The notes under the pieces: model-generated | Database searches by the model: none | What the model saw: only the letters and a program-made list of their open reading frames with translations | What the model was told of the DNA's origin: nothing | Shown here: positions 1-9,581 of the stretch, in pieces | Position numbering within the stretch: the first letter of the stretch is position 1 | How the letters are laid out: the number at the start of each line of letters is the position of its first letter | Assembly: GCF_023716565.1 (NCBI RefSeq) | Contig: NZ_CP071849.1 | Location: 682,001-746,000, forward strand | DNA: 64,000 nucleotides | DNA from: Vibrio sp. SCSIO 43136 | GTDB lineage: Bacteria > Pseudomonadota > Gammaproteobacteria > Enterobacterales > Vibrionaceae | Reading direction: 5' to 3' | Position numbers and translations under genes: made by a program

Positions 1-924
1 GTAGGGGTTGGTGTATGCAACTACCTACTGACACTTGGTAGTGTAAGTAAACTGGTTCTGCTTGATAAAAACTTAGAGCGAGCGGAAGGGGAAGTACTCG
101 ATTTCACCCATACCGCCGCTTTAACGTTCTCCAAAAACACCGACATGATTGCCAGTAATGACTACAGCGATCTGGCTGATGCCGAAATCGTGGTAATTAC
201 AGCAGGTGCTCAGGTGAAAGAGGGACAGTCCCGTCTCGACCTTGCCGAAATCAACAGTAAAATTGGTGTTGATATTGCCAAGCAAGTAGAGAAAGTTGCG
301 CCTAATGCGACCTTAATCGTGGTATCTAACCCATGCGATATCGTGTCTTACTTTATCGTTGCCAATACCGGTTTTGATGCCAGTAAGGTGATCAGCTCGG
401 GTTGTGTTATCGATACGGCTCGATTGATGTCTATTGTTGCTAAACGGGTTGGACTAGACCCTAAAAATGTCTTTGGTTACGTGCTCGGTGAGCACGGCAG
501 CAACTGCTTTACACCAAAAAGTCTTATTAGCATTGCTGGTCAACCAGCGGATTACTATTGCAGCACTAACAACCTGCCTTCTATCGATCCTGTCGAGTTG
601 TTAGATGCGGTAAAACAAGCTGGCTTTGAAATCTTCAAACGCAAGCACAACACCGCACATGGCATAGCAGCTAGCGTGTTTCGAATCATTCAAGCCATCG
701 CAATTAACGAGAACTCAGTATTGCCAGTCGGTACTATGGTTCGTGGCGAGTACGGTTTAACTGACGTTGTTTTAAGCCTGCCAACGGTCGTCAATGCGAA
801 AGGTGCAGACTCGATATTGATTCATCCATTTACTGAAAGTGAATTAGAAGAGCTTGAGCAAATTGCAGTGAAGCTAAAAGAGTATATCCAAGAAGTGAGA
901 GACAAAACTGGCCTGATGGGGTAA
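1..924 (+). CDS. L-lactate/malate dehydrogenase family protein (5' partial)
   Basis: The reading frame is open from base 1, inside the nucleotide-binding G-x-G-x-x motif (GVGVCNY), so only the first few residues are missing. 307 codons are present. The NAD-dependent 2-hydroxyacid dehydrogenase fold is shown by the acidic residue after beta-2 (LLDKN), the mobile loop AGAQVKEGQSRLDL with catalytic-type arginine, NPCDIV, and the catalytic histidine motif GEHGSN. The family interconverts 2-hydroxy and 2-oxo acids in the cytosol. The loop position that is Gln in lactate and Arg in malate dehydrogenases aligns here with Val, so the substrate cannot be named; a branched or larger 2-oxoacid is possible. 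It is followed 266 bp downstream by a D-lactate dehydrogenase-type flavoprotein, which suggests 2-hydroxyacid metabolism. Family assignment is sure, substrate unsure. Confidence 0.9.
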   Translation, partial: VGVGVCNYLLTLGSVSKLVLLDKNLERAEGEVLDFTHTAALTFSKNTDMIASNDYSDLADAEIVVITAGAQVKEGQSRLDLAEINSKIGVDIAKQVEKVAPNATLIVVSNPCDIVSYFIVANTGFDASKVISSGCVIDTARLMSIVAKRVGLDPKNVFGYVLGEHGSNCFTPKSLISIAGQPADYYCSTNNLPSIDPVELLDAVKQAGFEIFKRKHNTAHGIAASVFRIIQAIAINENSVLPVGTMVRGEYGLTDVVLSLPTVVNAKGADSILIHPFTESELEELEQIAVKLKEYIQEVRDKTGLMG

Positions 925-1190
925 ACCCACTGGCTTATAATTGCCTGATAAAATTGCCCTTTCGGAACAAAATTGTCCGATGGGGCACCCTTTGAGCCAA
1001 AATTATTGAATTCTTGTTTACCCCTCCTTAGGCCATAGTCTGCGGCTCTAGGCTAATCGCAAATGGAACCTAGGCTCCTATTAGTAATGTTTTGGAAACA
1101 ATGAAACGCCTTAAAGCTAGCTAATCTGACATCTCGTGACCTGTTAATCTGTAGCAATAATAAAAACGCATGGAAGACGAGGTTAATGTG

Positions 1191-4025
1191 ATGCAAGAGC
1201 AAGATAGTTATCAACTTTTTGTAGCTAAAGCGATGGAGTTTATCCCTAGAGATAGAATCATTGAGGACTATCTACGGACGCTTGCTTACGGTACTGACGC
1301 AAGTTTTTACCGCTTAGTACCTAAGGTAATTGTTCAAGTTGCTAACGAGCAAGAAGTCATCAAATTGATGGCGCTTGCAACGCAATTAAACTTACCCATC
1401 ACCTTCCGAGGCTCTGGCACCAGTTTATCGGGACAAACGATCACTGATTCTATTTTGCTATCTATTACCGCGGATTGGAAAGACTTCGAAATATTGGAGG
1501 ATGGCGCCAAGATCCGCATGCAATGTGGTGTACTGGGTGGTGATGCAAATCGCTATTTAGCCCCATACGAATACCAATTAGCACCGATGCCAGCGTCAAT
1601 AGACGCGGCAAGTGTTGGCGGGATAGCTATTAATAACGCCGCGGGCATGAACTCGATGGATACTTATCAGGTGATGGATTCAGCTCGAATAGTATTTCTT
1701 GATGGAACTGTGCTTGATACAGGATCGCAGTCGAGTAGAAGTGCGTTCAGATTGTCTCACGCTAAGATGATTGCGGACATTCTAGAGTTGTCCCAGGAGC
1801 TAAAGAAAGATACTGCTCTCAAAGACAGAGTCGCTCGCAAATATCAAATCAAGAATACCACTGGATACGGCTTACGCTCATTGATCGATTGGGAAGACCC
1901 AATTGATATGATTGCGCACCTTCTTATCGGGTCTGAGGGTACTCTGGGTTTTATTTCCGAAATTACTCACAACACAATTCGTAAGATGCCGTTAAAAGCG
2001 TCAGCGTTCTTGGTTTTCCCTGATATTCAAACTGCAAGTCGAGCCGTGACTCGATTTAAGTCAAATAACACGCCAGTATCTGCCGCTGAAATGATTGATT
2101 ACTTCGCAATGAAAGCCGTGCAGCATATGGATGGGGTTCCGGATTTTGTTGCGACTGTACCTGAGGGGGCAACCGCCATCTTGGTACAAACAGAAGCCGA
2201 GCAATTTGTTGATTTAGAAGCTAATATCGAAAATATAGTAAGTGAAATTGAAGGCTTAGAGCTAGTCGTGCCTGCTAAGTTCACCGACAAACCCCACGAA
2301 TACCAAGCGTATTGGAGCATTCGTAAGGGCATTTTCCCCGCAGTAGGCGCAACACGCCCAAAGGGCACCACCGCCCTCATCGAAGACGTTGCTTTCCCAA
2401 TCGACTCTCTCGCTGAAGCGTTGAGCGATCTGCAAGATCTGATGCAAGAGTATGGTTACGACGACGGTGTGATTTATGGCCATGCTCTGGACGGAAACTT
2501 ACACTTTATCTTTTCCCAAGGGTTTGGGAGTGAACAAGAGATTAATCGCTATGAACGATTCATGGATGATGTATGTAACATTGTTGTAGATAGATATGAC
2601 GGTTCGCTAAAAGCCGAGCACGGAACAGGGAGAAATATGGCCCCGTTTGTACGCAAGGAGTGGGGAGACGTTGCCTATCAGTACATGCTGAAAATAAAGG
2701 AAATATTCGACCCTAAAGGTATCCTAAATCCAGATGTTATGATCACTGATAACCCGCGTTTGCATGTAAGTAACCTCAAGCCAATGGAGGCAGTGAGCGA
2801 TATCGTAGATCAGTGTATTGAATGCGGTTTTTGCGAACGCATGTGCCCATCAAGAAATCTTACCCTGAGCCCAAGGCAACGTATTATTGGCAAGCGAGAG
2901 CTAGCGTTGCTCGATGGAGATAATAAGAAGACGTTTGCCGACAAGTACGATTACATGGCTATCGACACTTGTGCAGGATGTGGCTTGTGTTCAACGGTAT
3001 GCCCAGTAGGAATAAATACTGGTGATCTTGTTCGAGAGCTACGCCATGAAAAACATGCGGGTAAGGAGCCAATTGCGAAATGGGTGGCAAAAAACTTTGG
3101 CACGGTTACCAGTGCGGCTAAAGCTGCTTTCAGTGTTGCCGATGCCAGTCACGGCTTGCTAGGCAGCAAGAATATGGGAGTCCTGACTCGTAACGCAAGA
3201 AAGCTATCAGGCAATAAGTTGGGCTTCTGGAATCCAGAGATGCCAACCTCGGCGACGAACATGACACTACGAGGAAGAGACAAAAACAGAGACTCTGTTG
3301 AATCGTCTAAACCGAAAGTCGTTTACTTACCTAGTTGCGCTAGTCGCACCATGGGACCTGCAAGGGGAGCGAAAGAGCAAACCACTTTGGTCGACAAAAC
3401 TGAAGGGCTATTGAGAAAGGCGGGCTTTGAGGTCATCTACCCCCAAAAGCTGAAAGATCAATGCTGTGGCATGCCATTTAAGAGCAAAGGTATGTTCAAC
3501 CAAGCTGAGGCCAAAGCAATAGAAACGGTTCAGATGCTGTTGGAAGCAAGTAACTACGGGGAGATCCCTGTCTACTGTGATACTAGCCCTTGCACCATGC
3601 AGTTGAGGGATTTCTTGGATGCACGAATCAAGCTCCACGAGCCAGTAGAGTTCATTCACAAGTATTTGATGGAACGCCTAATCTTTGAACCAACGGACGA
3701 CAAGGTAGCGCTTCACATCACCTGTTCGGCACGACGTATGGGGCTTGAAACCATGATTACTGAGGTTATGAAGGCGTGCAGCAACAACGTTGTGATTCCC
3801 GACCAGATCACCTGTTGTGGTTTTGCAGGTGATAAAGGGTTTACAACTCCTGAGCTTAATGAGTCGGCACTGAGCACACTTGCAGATCAAGTGACGGGCT
3901 GTGAAAGTGGTTATTCAACCAGTCGGACGTGTGAAATAGGTTTGAGTCACCACTCTGGTATTGATTATCAATCCATCGTTTATCTCGTAGATGACTGTAC
4001 CCGTGAAATGGTGCCTCTAACTTAG
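1191..4025 (+). CDS. FAD-binding and Fe-S D-lactate dehydrogenase (Dld-II / GlcD-GlpC type)
   Basis: A 944-residue flavo-iron-sulfur oxidoreductase. An N-terminal PCMH-type FAD domain (ITFRGSGTSLSGQ, SVGGIAINNAAGMN) and a GlcD-like C-terminal half (GHALDGNLHFIFSQ, KAEHGTGRNMAPF) are followed by two 4Fe-4S motifs near residues 541 and 593 (CIECGFCERMC; CAGCGLCSTVC). Two CCG-type cysteine motifs near 757 and 873 (CCGMPF, CCGFAG) follow. This is the architecture of quinone-linked D-lactate or 2-hydroxyglutarate dehydrogenases that oxidise D-2-hydroxyacids at the inner membrane. I place the start at the ATG at 1191 because GAGG lies 8 bases upstream; an ATG at 1170 in the same frame has no visible ribosome site. 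The neighbours are the LDH-family gene upstream and a LysR gene downstream that may control it. Confidence 0.9.
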   Translation: MQEQDSYQLFVAKAMEFIPRDRIIEDYLRTLAYGTDASFYRLVPKVIVQVANEQEVIKLMALATQLNLPITFRGSGTSLSGQTITDSILLSITADWKDFEILEDGAKIRMQCGVLGGDANRYLAPYEYQLAPMPASIDAASVGGIAINNAAGMNSMDTYQVMDSARIVFLDGTVLDTGSQSSRSAFRLSHAKMIADILELSQELKKDTALKDRVARKYQIKNTTGYGLRSLIDWEDPIDMIAHLLIGSEGTLGFISEITHNTIRKMPLKASAFLVFPDIQTASRAVTRFKSNNTPVSAAEMIDYFAMKAVQHMDGVPDFVATVPEGATAILVQTEAEQFVDLEANIENIVSEIEGLELVVPAKFTDKPHEYQAYWSIRKGIFPAVGATRPKGTTALIEDVAFPIDSLAEALSDLQDLMQEYGYDDGVIYGHALDGNLHFIFSQGFGSEQEINRYERFMDDVCNIVVDRYDGSLKAEHGTGRNMAPFVRKEWGDVAYQYMLKIKEIFDPKGILNPDVMITDNPRLHVSNLKPMEAVSDIVDQCIECGFCERMCPSRNLTLSPRQRIIGKRELALLDGDNKKTFADKYDYMAIDTCAGCGLCSTVCPVGINTGDLVRELRHEKHAGKEPIAKWVAKNFGTVTSAAKAAFSVADASHGLLGSKNMGVLTRNARKLSGNKLGFWNPEMPTSATNMTLRGRDKNRDSVESSKPKVVYLPSCASRTMGPARGAKEQTTLVDKTEGLLRKAGFEVIYPQKLKDQCCGMPFKSKGMFNQAEAKAIETVQMLLEASNYGEIPVYCDTSPCTMQLRDFLDARIKLHEPVEFIHKYLMERLIFEPTDDKVALHITCSARRMGLETMITEVMKACSNNVVIPDQITCCGFAGDKGFTTPELNESALSTLADQVTGCESGYSTSRTCEIGLSHHSGIDYQSIVYLVDDCTREMVPLT

Positions 4026-4131
4026 GATATTGGGTAATCATTGGGAAATCTGAAAACTGTTTGTTTACCAACGGAAATTTTTGAGTGTGTCGATTAGAAT
4101 GAGTGTTAATAACTCGTTCTAATCACCTAAG

Positions 4132-5049
4132 TTGATGCCCCCTATGGTAAGAAAAGCCGATGATTTCCTAATCTTTTATCACCTTATCGATCAAGGTTCG
4201 TTTAGTAAGGCAGCTGAGCAGGTCTCCTTAACAAAGTCTGTAGTGAGTAAAAGGGTCACGCGGCTTGAGCAAGAGCTTGGTGTACAACTTATCTACCGTA
4301 CTACTCGTAAGTTGACGCTCACGGAAGAAGGTGAGGTCTTTTACCGCCATGCTCAGGAAGTCTACCAGTCGATATATAATGCAAACGAAGCACTTAAAGG
4401 CCTAGATAAAGCGTTGTCGGGAGTTATCAAAATATCTGTTCCAACTATCTCGGGAGAGCTCCTTTTGCCTGATGTGATTGCAGATTTTGGTAAAAAATAT
4501 CCTAATATCGATATTCACATGGATCTAGATAATCGGTTTGTCGATTTGATTTCTGAAGGATACGACTTCGCTATTCGCACTGGCGTGTTGCCTGACTCGA
4601 GCAATATTGCTCGCAAGCTGCTTGATGTGCATTGGGTGATTTGTGCAGCCCCAGACTACTTAGCCACCAACGGTGTTCCTCAAACACCTCAAGATCTAAT
4701 AAAACATCAATGTTTGGGCTACTCCTATCAAGAAACTGGTGCATATGAGTGGTTATTTAAGGGGAATGACGGAGTGTATACCGTCAATGTTTCGGGAAAC
4801 TTTTGTACGAATAATGCCTCAGCGTTAAGAAAAGTCGCCCTGCTTGGACAAGGGTTGGTTTATGTTCCAAAAGTGCTGGTTGCAGAGGATCTTACTCAAG
4901 GGGATTTGGTAGAAGTATTACAACATCAAGTGGCAAAATGTTTGGGTATTTATGTAGTGTATCCCTATACAAAGCACCTATCAGCGAAAACTAAGCTACT
5001 CATAGAGCATATTTACCAACACTACCACAGCGCTAGAGAAAAGTTCTGA
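4132..5049 (+). CDS. LysR family transcriptional regulator
   Basis: A 305-residue protein of normal LysR length. The N-terminal winged helix-turn-helix is clear (FYHLIDQGSFSKAAEQVSLTKSVVSKRVTRLEQELGVQLIYRTTRKLTLTEEG, split here by my reading into helix and wing). The rest is a periplasmic-binding-like co-inducer domain (ISVPTISGELLLPDVIADF, then DLDNRFVDLISEGYDFAIRTG). It resembles the branch often annotated near D-lactate or quinone-linked dehydrogenases, but that is inference from position only: it lies 106 bp after the FAD/Fe-S dehydrogenase in the same direction. A second ATG at 4144 could also be the start, since neither has a strong ribosome site. Confidence 0.9.
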   Translation: MMPPMVRKADDFLIFYHLIDQGSFSKAAEQVSLTKSVVSKRVTRLEQELGVQLIYRTTRKLTLTEEGEVFYRHAQEVYQSIYNANEALKGLDKALSGVIKISVPTISGELLLPDVIADFGKKYPNIDIHMDLDNRFVDLISEGYDFAIRTGVLPDSSNIARKLLDVHWVICAAPDYLATNGVPQTPQDLIKHQCLGYSYQETGAYEWLFKGNDGVYTVNVSGNFCTNNASALRKVALLGQGLVYVPKVLVAEDLTQGDLVEVLQHQVAKCLGIYVVYPYTKHLSAKTKLLIEHIYQHYHSAREKF

Positions 5050-5145
5050 GGCTCGAATTACTCAAAGTAGCGGGAAGGGAGTTGATTTTATTGGTTTTGT
5101 GATGTTTTAGTATAGCTGTAGGTTGTTAGTAAATAGGGGGACTGA

Positions 5146-6003
5146 GTGGTCTTTAAGCCAGCAGATAAGTGCGCAGTTGTAAAAGCGATAACAAGCGTAA
5201 AAAATAAGTCTCAAAAGTCGGCCCGCGACATAAAGCCGAGCATCACCATCAATTTTCATCCAGATAGACTCACTTACCATGGTCAGCCACTACTGCTAGC
5301 GCTAGCCAAAGACGGTTACCTTAAATCTCAATTTGAAACCCAAACTAGTAATGGTGGTTTAACAGCATATAAAGGTGGTGACCGTTGGCGTTGGGAACAA
5401 GAGATTTTCGGTGGGGCTTACGACGAGCAAGCCAATCACCTGCGTCCCAAATATGGCGCACTCAACTTCAAACAGTATGAGTTTGGTGCTGCGCCAAGGT
5501 TTGGTTCAGCGTTTTTCCAGTTAAAGCCTCATGTCTTTGAACGGGCTACCTTTTGTTACCCTGATAGCTTTTTTGAGCCAAAGGATTTTGCCGTGGGCGA
5601 TAGATTGCAGACATTGGTTACTCTTGCTGAAAGTGGAGAACATGACTTACTTGACGATTACATCGAAGCACACGTTCATGGTGCGCTTTCAATCAAAGAA
5701 GATATTGAGTGTGTCGTCATGGACCCAATTTATCATGGCGGCCAAGTGCACGAACAAGCGTCAAGACTGGGTATTCCTGTCGAATGGCACCAAGGATTTG
5801 AGCTGAGCATTCAAGAGATGGAACGCTTTCCTGACTATCGAGGGCAAGAATTTATCACTTTAGCTAAAGCAATCGCTGTTCAGGGTAAAATTAACCCCAA
5901 ACTGCTTGACGCTGCGTTGGCTAGTGGCAACTACGATGCGCAAGATATCAAGAAGATATGGCATTACTTGGCGAGGTTTGGTTACCCAGTGCCAAAGGGT
6001 TAG
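5146..6003 (+). CDS. DUF3626 domain protein
   Basis: A 285-residue protein I recognise as DUF3626 by the pattern GGLTAYKGGDRWRWEQEIFG (residues near 69-88) and by the later HVHGALSIKEDIECVVMDPIYHG stretch. The function of the family is unknown. There is no signal peptide or membrane segment, so it is probably cytosolic. The start is a GTG with AGGGGGA about 6 bases upstream, which supports this choice even though the first 25 residues are basic and poorly conserved-looking. It stands alone between a LysR gene and a convergent NAD(P)-binding protein gene, with no sign of an operon. Confidence 0.75.
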   Translation: MVFKPADKCAVVKAITSVKNKSQKSARDIKPSITINFHPDRLTYHGQPLLLALAKDGYLKSQFETQTSNGGLTAYKGGDRWRWEQEIFGGAYDEQANHLRPKYGALNFKQYEFGAAPRFGSAFFQLKPHVFERATFCYPDSFFEPKDFAVGDRLQTLVTLAESGEHDLLDDYIEAHVHGALSIKEDIECVVMDPIYHGGQVHEQASRLGIPVEWHQGFELSIQEMERFPDYRGQEFITLAKAIAVQGKINPKLLDAALASGNYDAQDIKKIWHYLARFGYPVPKG

Positions 6004-6023
6004 TGCGATTACCTTGAGTGTCG

Positions 6024-6746
6024 CTATATCTTGTTATAGATCACTGGCAAATCAAATTTCCATTGCTGCCACAAACTATCATTTGAAACCAATTCGGCCA
6101 TAAAATGCGCTACATTGATGCGACTGGTTTGCCTTGATGCAAACAGGGGATCGCTGGTGGGGGATGGATGCAGCGTGTATTCGGTAACTCTAGATTCATC
6201 GGTTAGACTGTCGGGCCTTACTGCGACCCACTCTACAGGTGAGCCTACTTCTGCTATTTGATGCTGTAAGTATCTCGCAGCTTCTTCATTGTCTACATGG
6301 GGAGGCAGCGTCAACCGAAGCAATTCTATGATGGCGCTGTGTTGCCAAGTGACAGTTTCCCCTCCTAATGTGTTTTGATACCCCGTTGTACTCATTAAGA
6401 TAAACTTAATAGGTTTCTCTCGCTGGAGAGTCGTAATGGCCCGACATATGCGTTGAGTTGTGTCAGCGACTAGTCGCCTAGGATGACCATAAATGCCTTT
6501 AAACGTCAGATTGTGGCCCAGACAGCAGATCACTGCATCATAGTTGCGTACTAGCTCAATCTGGTCATTTTCAGTGAGGTCGAGAATGGTTTGCTCCGTT
6601 ACAGACATGCATTTGTGCGAGAGTAATTCACTGTCAACTCTGTCTAGCGAACGCACTAACGCAGAGACTTCATATCCCTTAGCTAATAGCAACTTTGCAA
6701 CGAGCTTTCCCGTCGTACCTGTCGCTCCTAACACTAAAACTGCCAT
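6024..6746 (-). CDS. NAD(P)-binding (NmrA/atypical SDR-like) protein
   Basis: A 240-residue Rossmann protein beginning with a textbook nucleotide-binding glycine motif (VLVLGATGTTGKLVAKLLL, residues 3-21) followed by an Arg at the end of beta-2 (ALVRS), which favours NADP. DAVICCLGHN and the STTGYQ stretch fit atypical short-chain dehydrogenases of the NmrA/SDR_a5 kind, which act as redox sensors or small reductases. Its gene is divergent from a LysR gene with a 95-bp shared promoter region, the usual layout in which the LysR protein controls the enzyme. The substrate is not visible in the sequence. Confidence 0.8.
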   Translation of the reverse strand: MAVLVLGATGTTGKLVAKLLLAKGYEVSALVRSLDRVDSELLSHKCMSVTEQTILDLTENDQIELVRNYDAVICCLGHNLTFKGIYGHPRRLVADTTQRICRAITTLQREKPIKFILMSTTGYQNTLGGETVTWQHSAIIELLRLTLPPHVDNEEAARYLQHQIAEVGSPVEWVAVRPDSLTDESRVTEYTLHPSPTSDPLFASRQTSRINVAHFMAELVSNDSLWQQWKFDLPVIYNKI

Positions 6747-6841
6747 AGTACTTTCTCATTTTTGGTGAATGTGCTAACACTATAACCATGCGAATAATGA
6801 ATGATAATTGTCCAATTTAGTATCAAGGTATACGTTTTTGT

Positions 6842-7753
6842 ATGAACTGGAAATCGATTGCGTTTGACTGGAACCGCACCAGAGCTTTTCTTGCCACGGC
6901 AGAGCTTGGGAGTTTGTCGGCAGCGGCAAAATCCTTGGGGATGACACAGCCTACTTTGAGCCGACAAGTCGCTGCACTTGAAGATGAACTTGGTATCGCC
7001 TTGTTCGAACGCTCTGGACAACGCCTAAAACTCACTTCCGGTGGTATTGAACTGTTTAATATTGCAAGAGAGATGGGTGATGTTGCGCACAAGTTCTCGA
7101 TGGTGGCGAATGGGCAAGCACAGACGTTAGAGGGGAAAGTTGTTATTTCAGTTTGTCAGGTCGATGGGATATATCGACTGCCTGCTATCTTAAATCGCCT
7201 CAGAAAGGCAGAGCCAAACATCAACGTTGAACTTATTGTGACCAATGAAGTGAGTGATTTAAGACGAAGAGATGCTGATATCGCCATTCGAAGTTTTAAG
7301 CCAACACAGGACAGTCTCATTGTGAAAAAGCTTGGCGATGAGAAGATTCATTTATATGGAACGAAAGAATACCTCTCTTTGTTTAGTAATACCCAAAGCC
7401 CGAAAGGGAACGAGCAAATACAGATCATAGGTTTTGGCCATAATGATGTGATTGCTAAACAGTTCTCAGAATTCGGTTGGCAGTTGTCTGATGACAATTT
7501 TAGGATATCTACCGAATTTCAGGCGACCCAAATTGCACTATGCAAACAAGGATTAGGACTGATCTATCTGCCACAAGACGTTGCAAGGCAAGAACCTCTA
7601 CTTGAAAGGGCGCTTCCAAACCTTACTCCATCGCTGAAACTGCCGCTCTGGTTGGTTTGCCATGAAGAGCTACGAACGAATCTCAGGGTTCGTCGTGTTT
7701 TTGACTTTTTGGCCGCAGAGATGAGCCAGTATTTGGCGTCAAATAGCGCATGA
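6842..7753 (+). CDS. LysR family transcriptional regulator
   Basis: 303 residues with an N-terminal LysR helix-turn-helix (FLATAELGSLSAAAKSLGMTQPTLSRQVAALE, residues about 14-45; here quoted in parts) and a substrate-binding domain starting near residue 90 (VVISVCQVDGIYRLPAILNRL). It is divergent from the NmrA-like gene and so is the likely regulator of that gene. The stop codon at 7753 lies 37 bp from the end of the convergent hydrolase gene, leaving no room for another gene. Confidence 0.9.
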   Translation: MNWKSIAFDWNRTRAFLATAELGSLSAAAKSLGMTQPTLSRQVAALEDELGIALFERSGQRLKLTSGGIELFNIAREMGDVAHKFSMVANGQAQTLEGKVVISVCQVDGIYRLPAILNRLRKAEPNINVELIVTNEVSDLRRRDADIAIRSFKPTQDSLIVKKLGDEKIHLYGTKEYLSLFSNTQSPKGNEQIQIIGFGHNDVIAKQFSEFGWQLSDDNFRISTEFQATQIALCKQGLGLIYLPQDVARQEPLLERALPNLTPSLKLPLWLVCHEELRTNLRVRRVFDFLAAEMSQYLASNSA

Positions 7754-7790
7754 GGATACGCTATTTGAATACTCGATTTGGGATTTTTGG

Positions 7791-8729
7791 TCAGCTAGTC
7801 TGTGCTAGCCAGTTCAAAATGGCTTGATTGGTTTCGGCAGGCCTTTCTTGTTGTATCCAGTGGCCGCAATTTAAGCTTAGCTCTTTGGCGGCAGGTACAA
7901 ACTGTTTAAGGTTGTGCGGTTTTGGGATTACATCTCGGTCCCCATAGATCATTAAGGTTGGTGCAAAGATATGGGGCTCAACTTTTCCTAATATGTGCCA
8001 GTTGCGGTCAAGGTTTCGGTACCAGTTAATACTCGGTGTAAAGCCAGACTTCTCAAATGCATCAACGAAGACATTCAGTTCCGATCCACTCATTACTGCG
8101 TCTCCCAAGGGGTGTTTAGCATTGGCCAAATTGATCATTGCCATTCCTGGTTCTGGATCAATTGCAGGTTGGTTTTTCCGATATAAATTTGTGAGGAACT
8201 GTCGAGGGTTGTCATCAAGTACTGTATCGGCCATACCGGGAAAGCGATTGAAATGAACAAAGTAGTGCTCTTCTCCGAAGTAGCGTTCCATCATTTCTAT
8301 CCAAGGGATTTCCCCACGTTCTTGATAGGGCAAGCTTAGATTAATGATTTTATTCACCCGATTTGGATGTAGGAGTGCTAGTCCCCAAACGACCATCGCT
8401 CCCCAGTCATGGCCAATAAATATCGCATCTTGGTAATCATAGTGGTCTAGTAGTGCTGTTAGGTCGTTTGTTAAATACTCAATGCCATACGCATCTACTT
8501 GTTGTGGCCGAGATGAATTGCCAAAACCCCGCTGGTTGGGTGCTATCACATGGTAGCCATCAGCAACGAGTGCTGGTATTTGATGTCGCCAAGAATAGGC
8601 AAGCTCAGGCCATCCGTGGCACAAGATAATGGGTTTACGGGAGTTCCTTTCTCCCGCTTCAAAAACTTCTAGATTGATACCATTAACCGAGATGAATTTG
8701 GCTTCTGGGAACTTATCCGAGTTACACAT
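7791..8729 (-). CDS. alpha/beta hydrolase, soluble epoxide hydrolase-like
   Basis: A 312-residue alpha/beta hydrolase. The oxyanion motif CHGWPE near residue 38, the nucleophile elbow GHDWGAMVVW with Asp as nucleophile, the acid in YGDRDVIP and the histidine in CGHWIQQERP together make the Asp-Asp-His triad of epoxide hydrolases and haloalkane dehalogenases. HGWPE plus the W after the Asp nucleophile favours an epoxide hydrolase of the EphA type, which opens epoxides to diols. It is divergent from a WYL-domain regulator, its likely controller. No signal peptide is present. Confidence 0.85.
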   Translation of the reverse strand: MCNSDKFPEAKFISVNGINLEVFEAGERNSRKPIILCHGWPELAYSWRHQIPALVADGYHVIAPNQRGFGNSSRPQQVDAYGIEYLTNDLTALLDHYDYQDAIFIGHDWGAMVVWGLALLHPNRVNKIINLSLPYQERGEIPWIEMMERYFGEEHYFVHFNRFPGMADTVLDDNPRQFLTNLYRKNQPAIDPEPGMAMINLANAKHPLGDAVMSGSELNVFVDAFEKSGFTPSINWYRNLDRNWHILGKVEPHIFAPTLMIYGDRDVIPKPHNLKQFVPAAKELSLNCGHWIQQERPAETNQAILNWLAQTS

Positions 8730-8806
8730 ATATTTTCTCCTTGAATTAGACGATAAACAGGATAAAACTCATTGGTGCCAAATGTTGGCACCAATGGGGA
8801 AGCAGT

Positions 8807-9541
8807 GTGAGTATTCGATTAAGACAGGACGCAGTAATTCGTACTTTAAGGAGAAATGGTGCTTTGACTGTTTCACAACTCGCCAATGAAGTTGGCGCAT
8901 CTCGGCGTACGATATTGAGAGACCTTAATGTGCTTCGAGATGAAGGGTTCGTTATTCATTCCGATTCCGGGCCGGGAGGCGGAGTGCAGCTCGAACCACA
9001 ATCCGTTCTAACCAGTTCTCGATTATCGGTGGTTGAAGTATTTTCAATGATCATCAGTGTTACAGCAGTAAGATCAATGGGTAATGTACCTTTTTCATCG
9101 ATTGCTGACACTGGTATTGAGAAAATAGAAAAGAGCTTATCAAGTGATCAAACCAAAGAGCTGCGCAAGCTACTTGAGTGCCTGTACATCGGTCAACTTG
9201 CCCCAGAGGTTAGCCAAAAAAATATCGGTGACTTAACCCCTGAGTTGCTCCCTATGTTTGAAACTGCTTTTCTTGAAAAGCGGATGTTGCAGTTCGAATA
9301 TGTTGATGCAAAAGGGGCCATCACGATGCGAGAAGTAGAACCTCAAGCGATTCTGATTTTACTTCCTTTACTGTATTTGGTTGCTTGGGACCCAAGTAAA
9401 GAGGGCTTTCGTCATTTTAGGATGGATAGAATAAAATCGCCTCAGCTCGTAATAAGCAAAGCTTTTTTAAGGCGTGGTGTGATTTTTGATGGCACGATTA
9501 GCCAGTATAAAAACTTGGCTAGGTTTGGGCACAAGGTTTAG
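8807..9541 (+). CDS. HTH-WYL domain transcriptional regulator (YafY-like)
   Basis: 244 residues. The N-terminus is a DeoR-like winged helix (IRTLRRNGALTVSQLANEVG, then ASRRTILRDLNVLRDEG). The C-terminal half from about residue 150 is a WYL-type ligand domain (MLQFEYVDAKG ... LVAWDPSKEGFRHFRMDRI). It is shorter than common WYL regulators of roughly 300-330 residues because the C-terminal extension after WYL is brief. WYL proteins sense nucleic acid or small ligands. It is divergent from the epoxide hydrolase gene (77 bp between starts), and probably regulates it. Confidence 0.85.
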   Translation: MSIRLRQDAVIRTLRRNGALTVSQLANEVGASRRTILRDLNVLRDEGFVIHSDSGPGGGVQLEPQSVLTSSRLSVVEVFSMIISVTAVRSMGNVPFSSIADTGIEKIEKSLSSDQTKELRKLLECLYIGQLAPEVSQKNIGDLTPELLPMFETAFLEKRMLQFEYVDAKGAITMREVEPQAILILLPLLYLVAWDPSKEGFRHFRMDRIKSPQLVISKAFLRRGVIFDGTISQYKNLARFGHKV

Positions 9542-9581
9542 GTAAACGCCGTTGAGTTCAAAGCCTAGCTGACTACGGATA

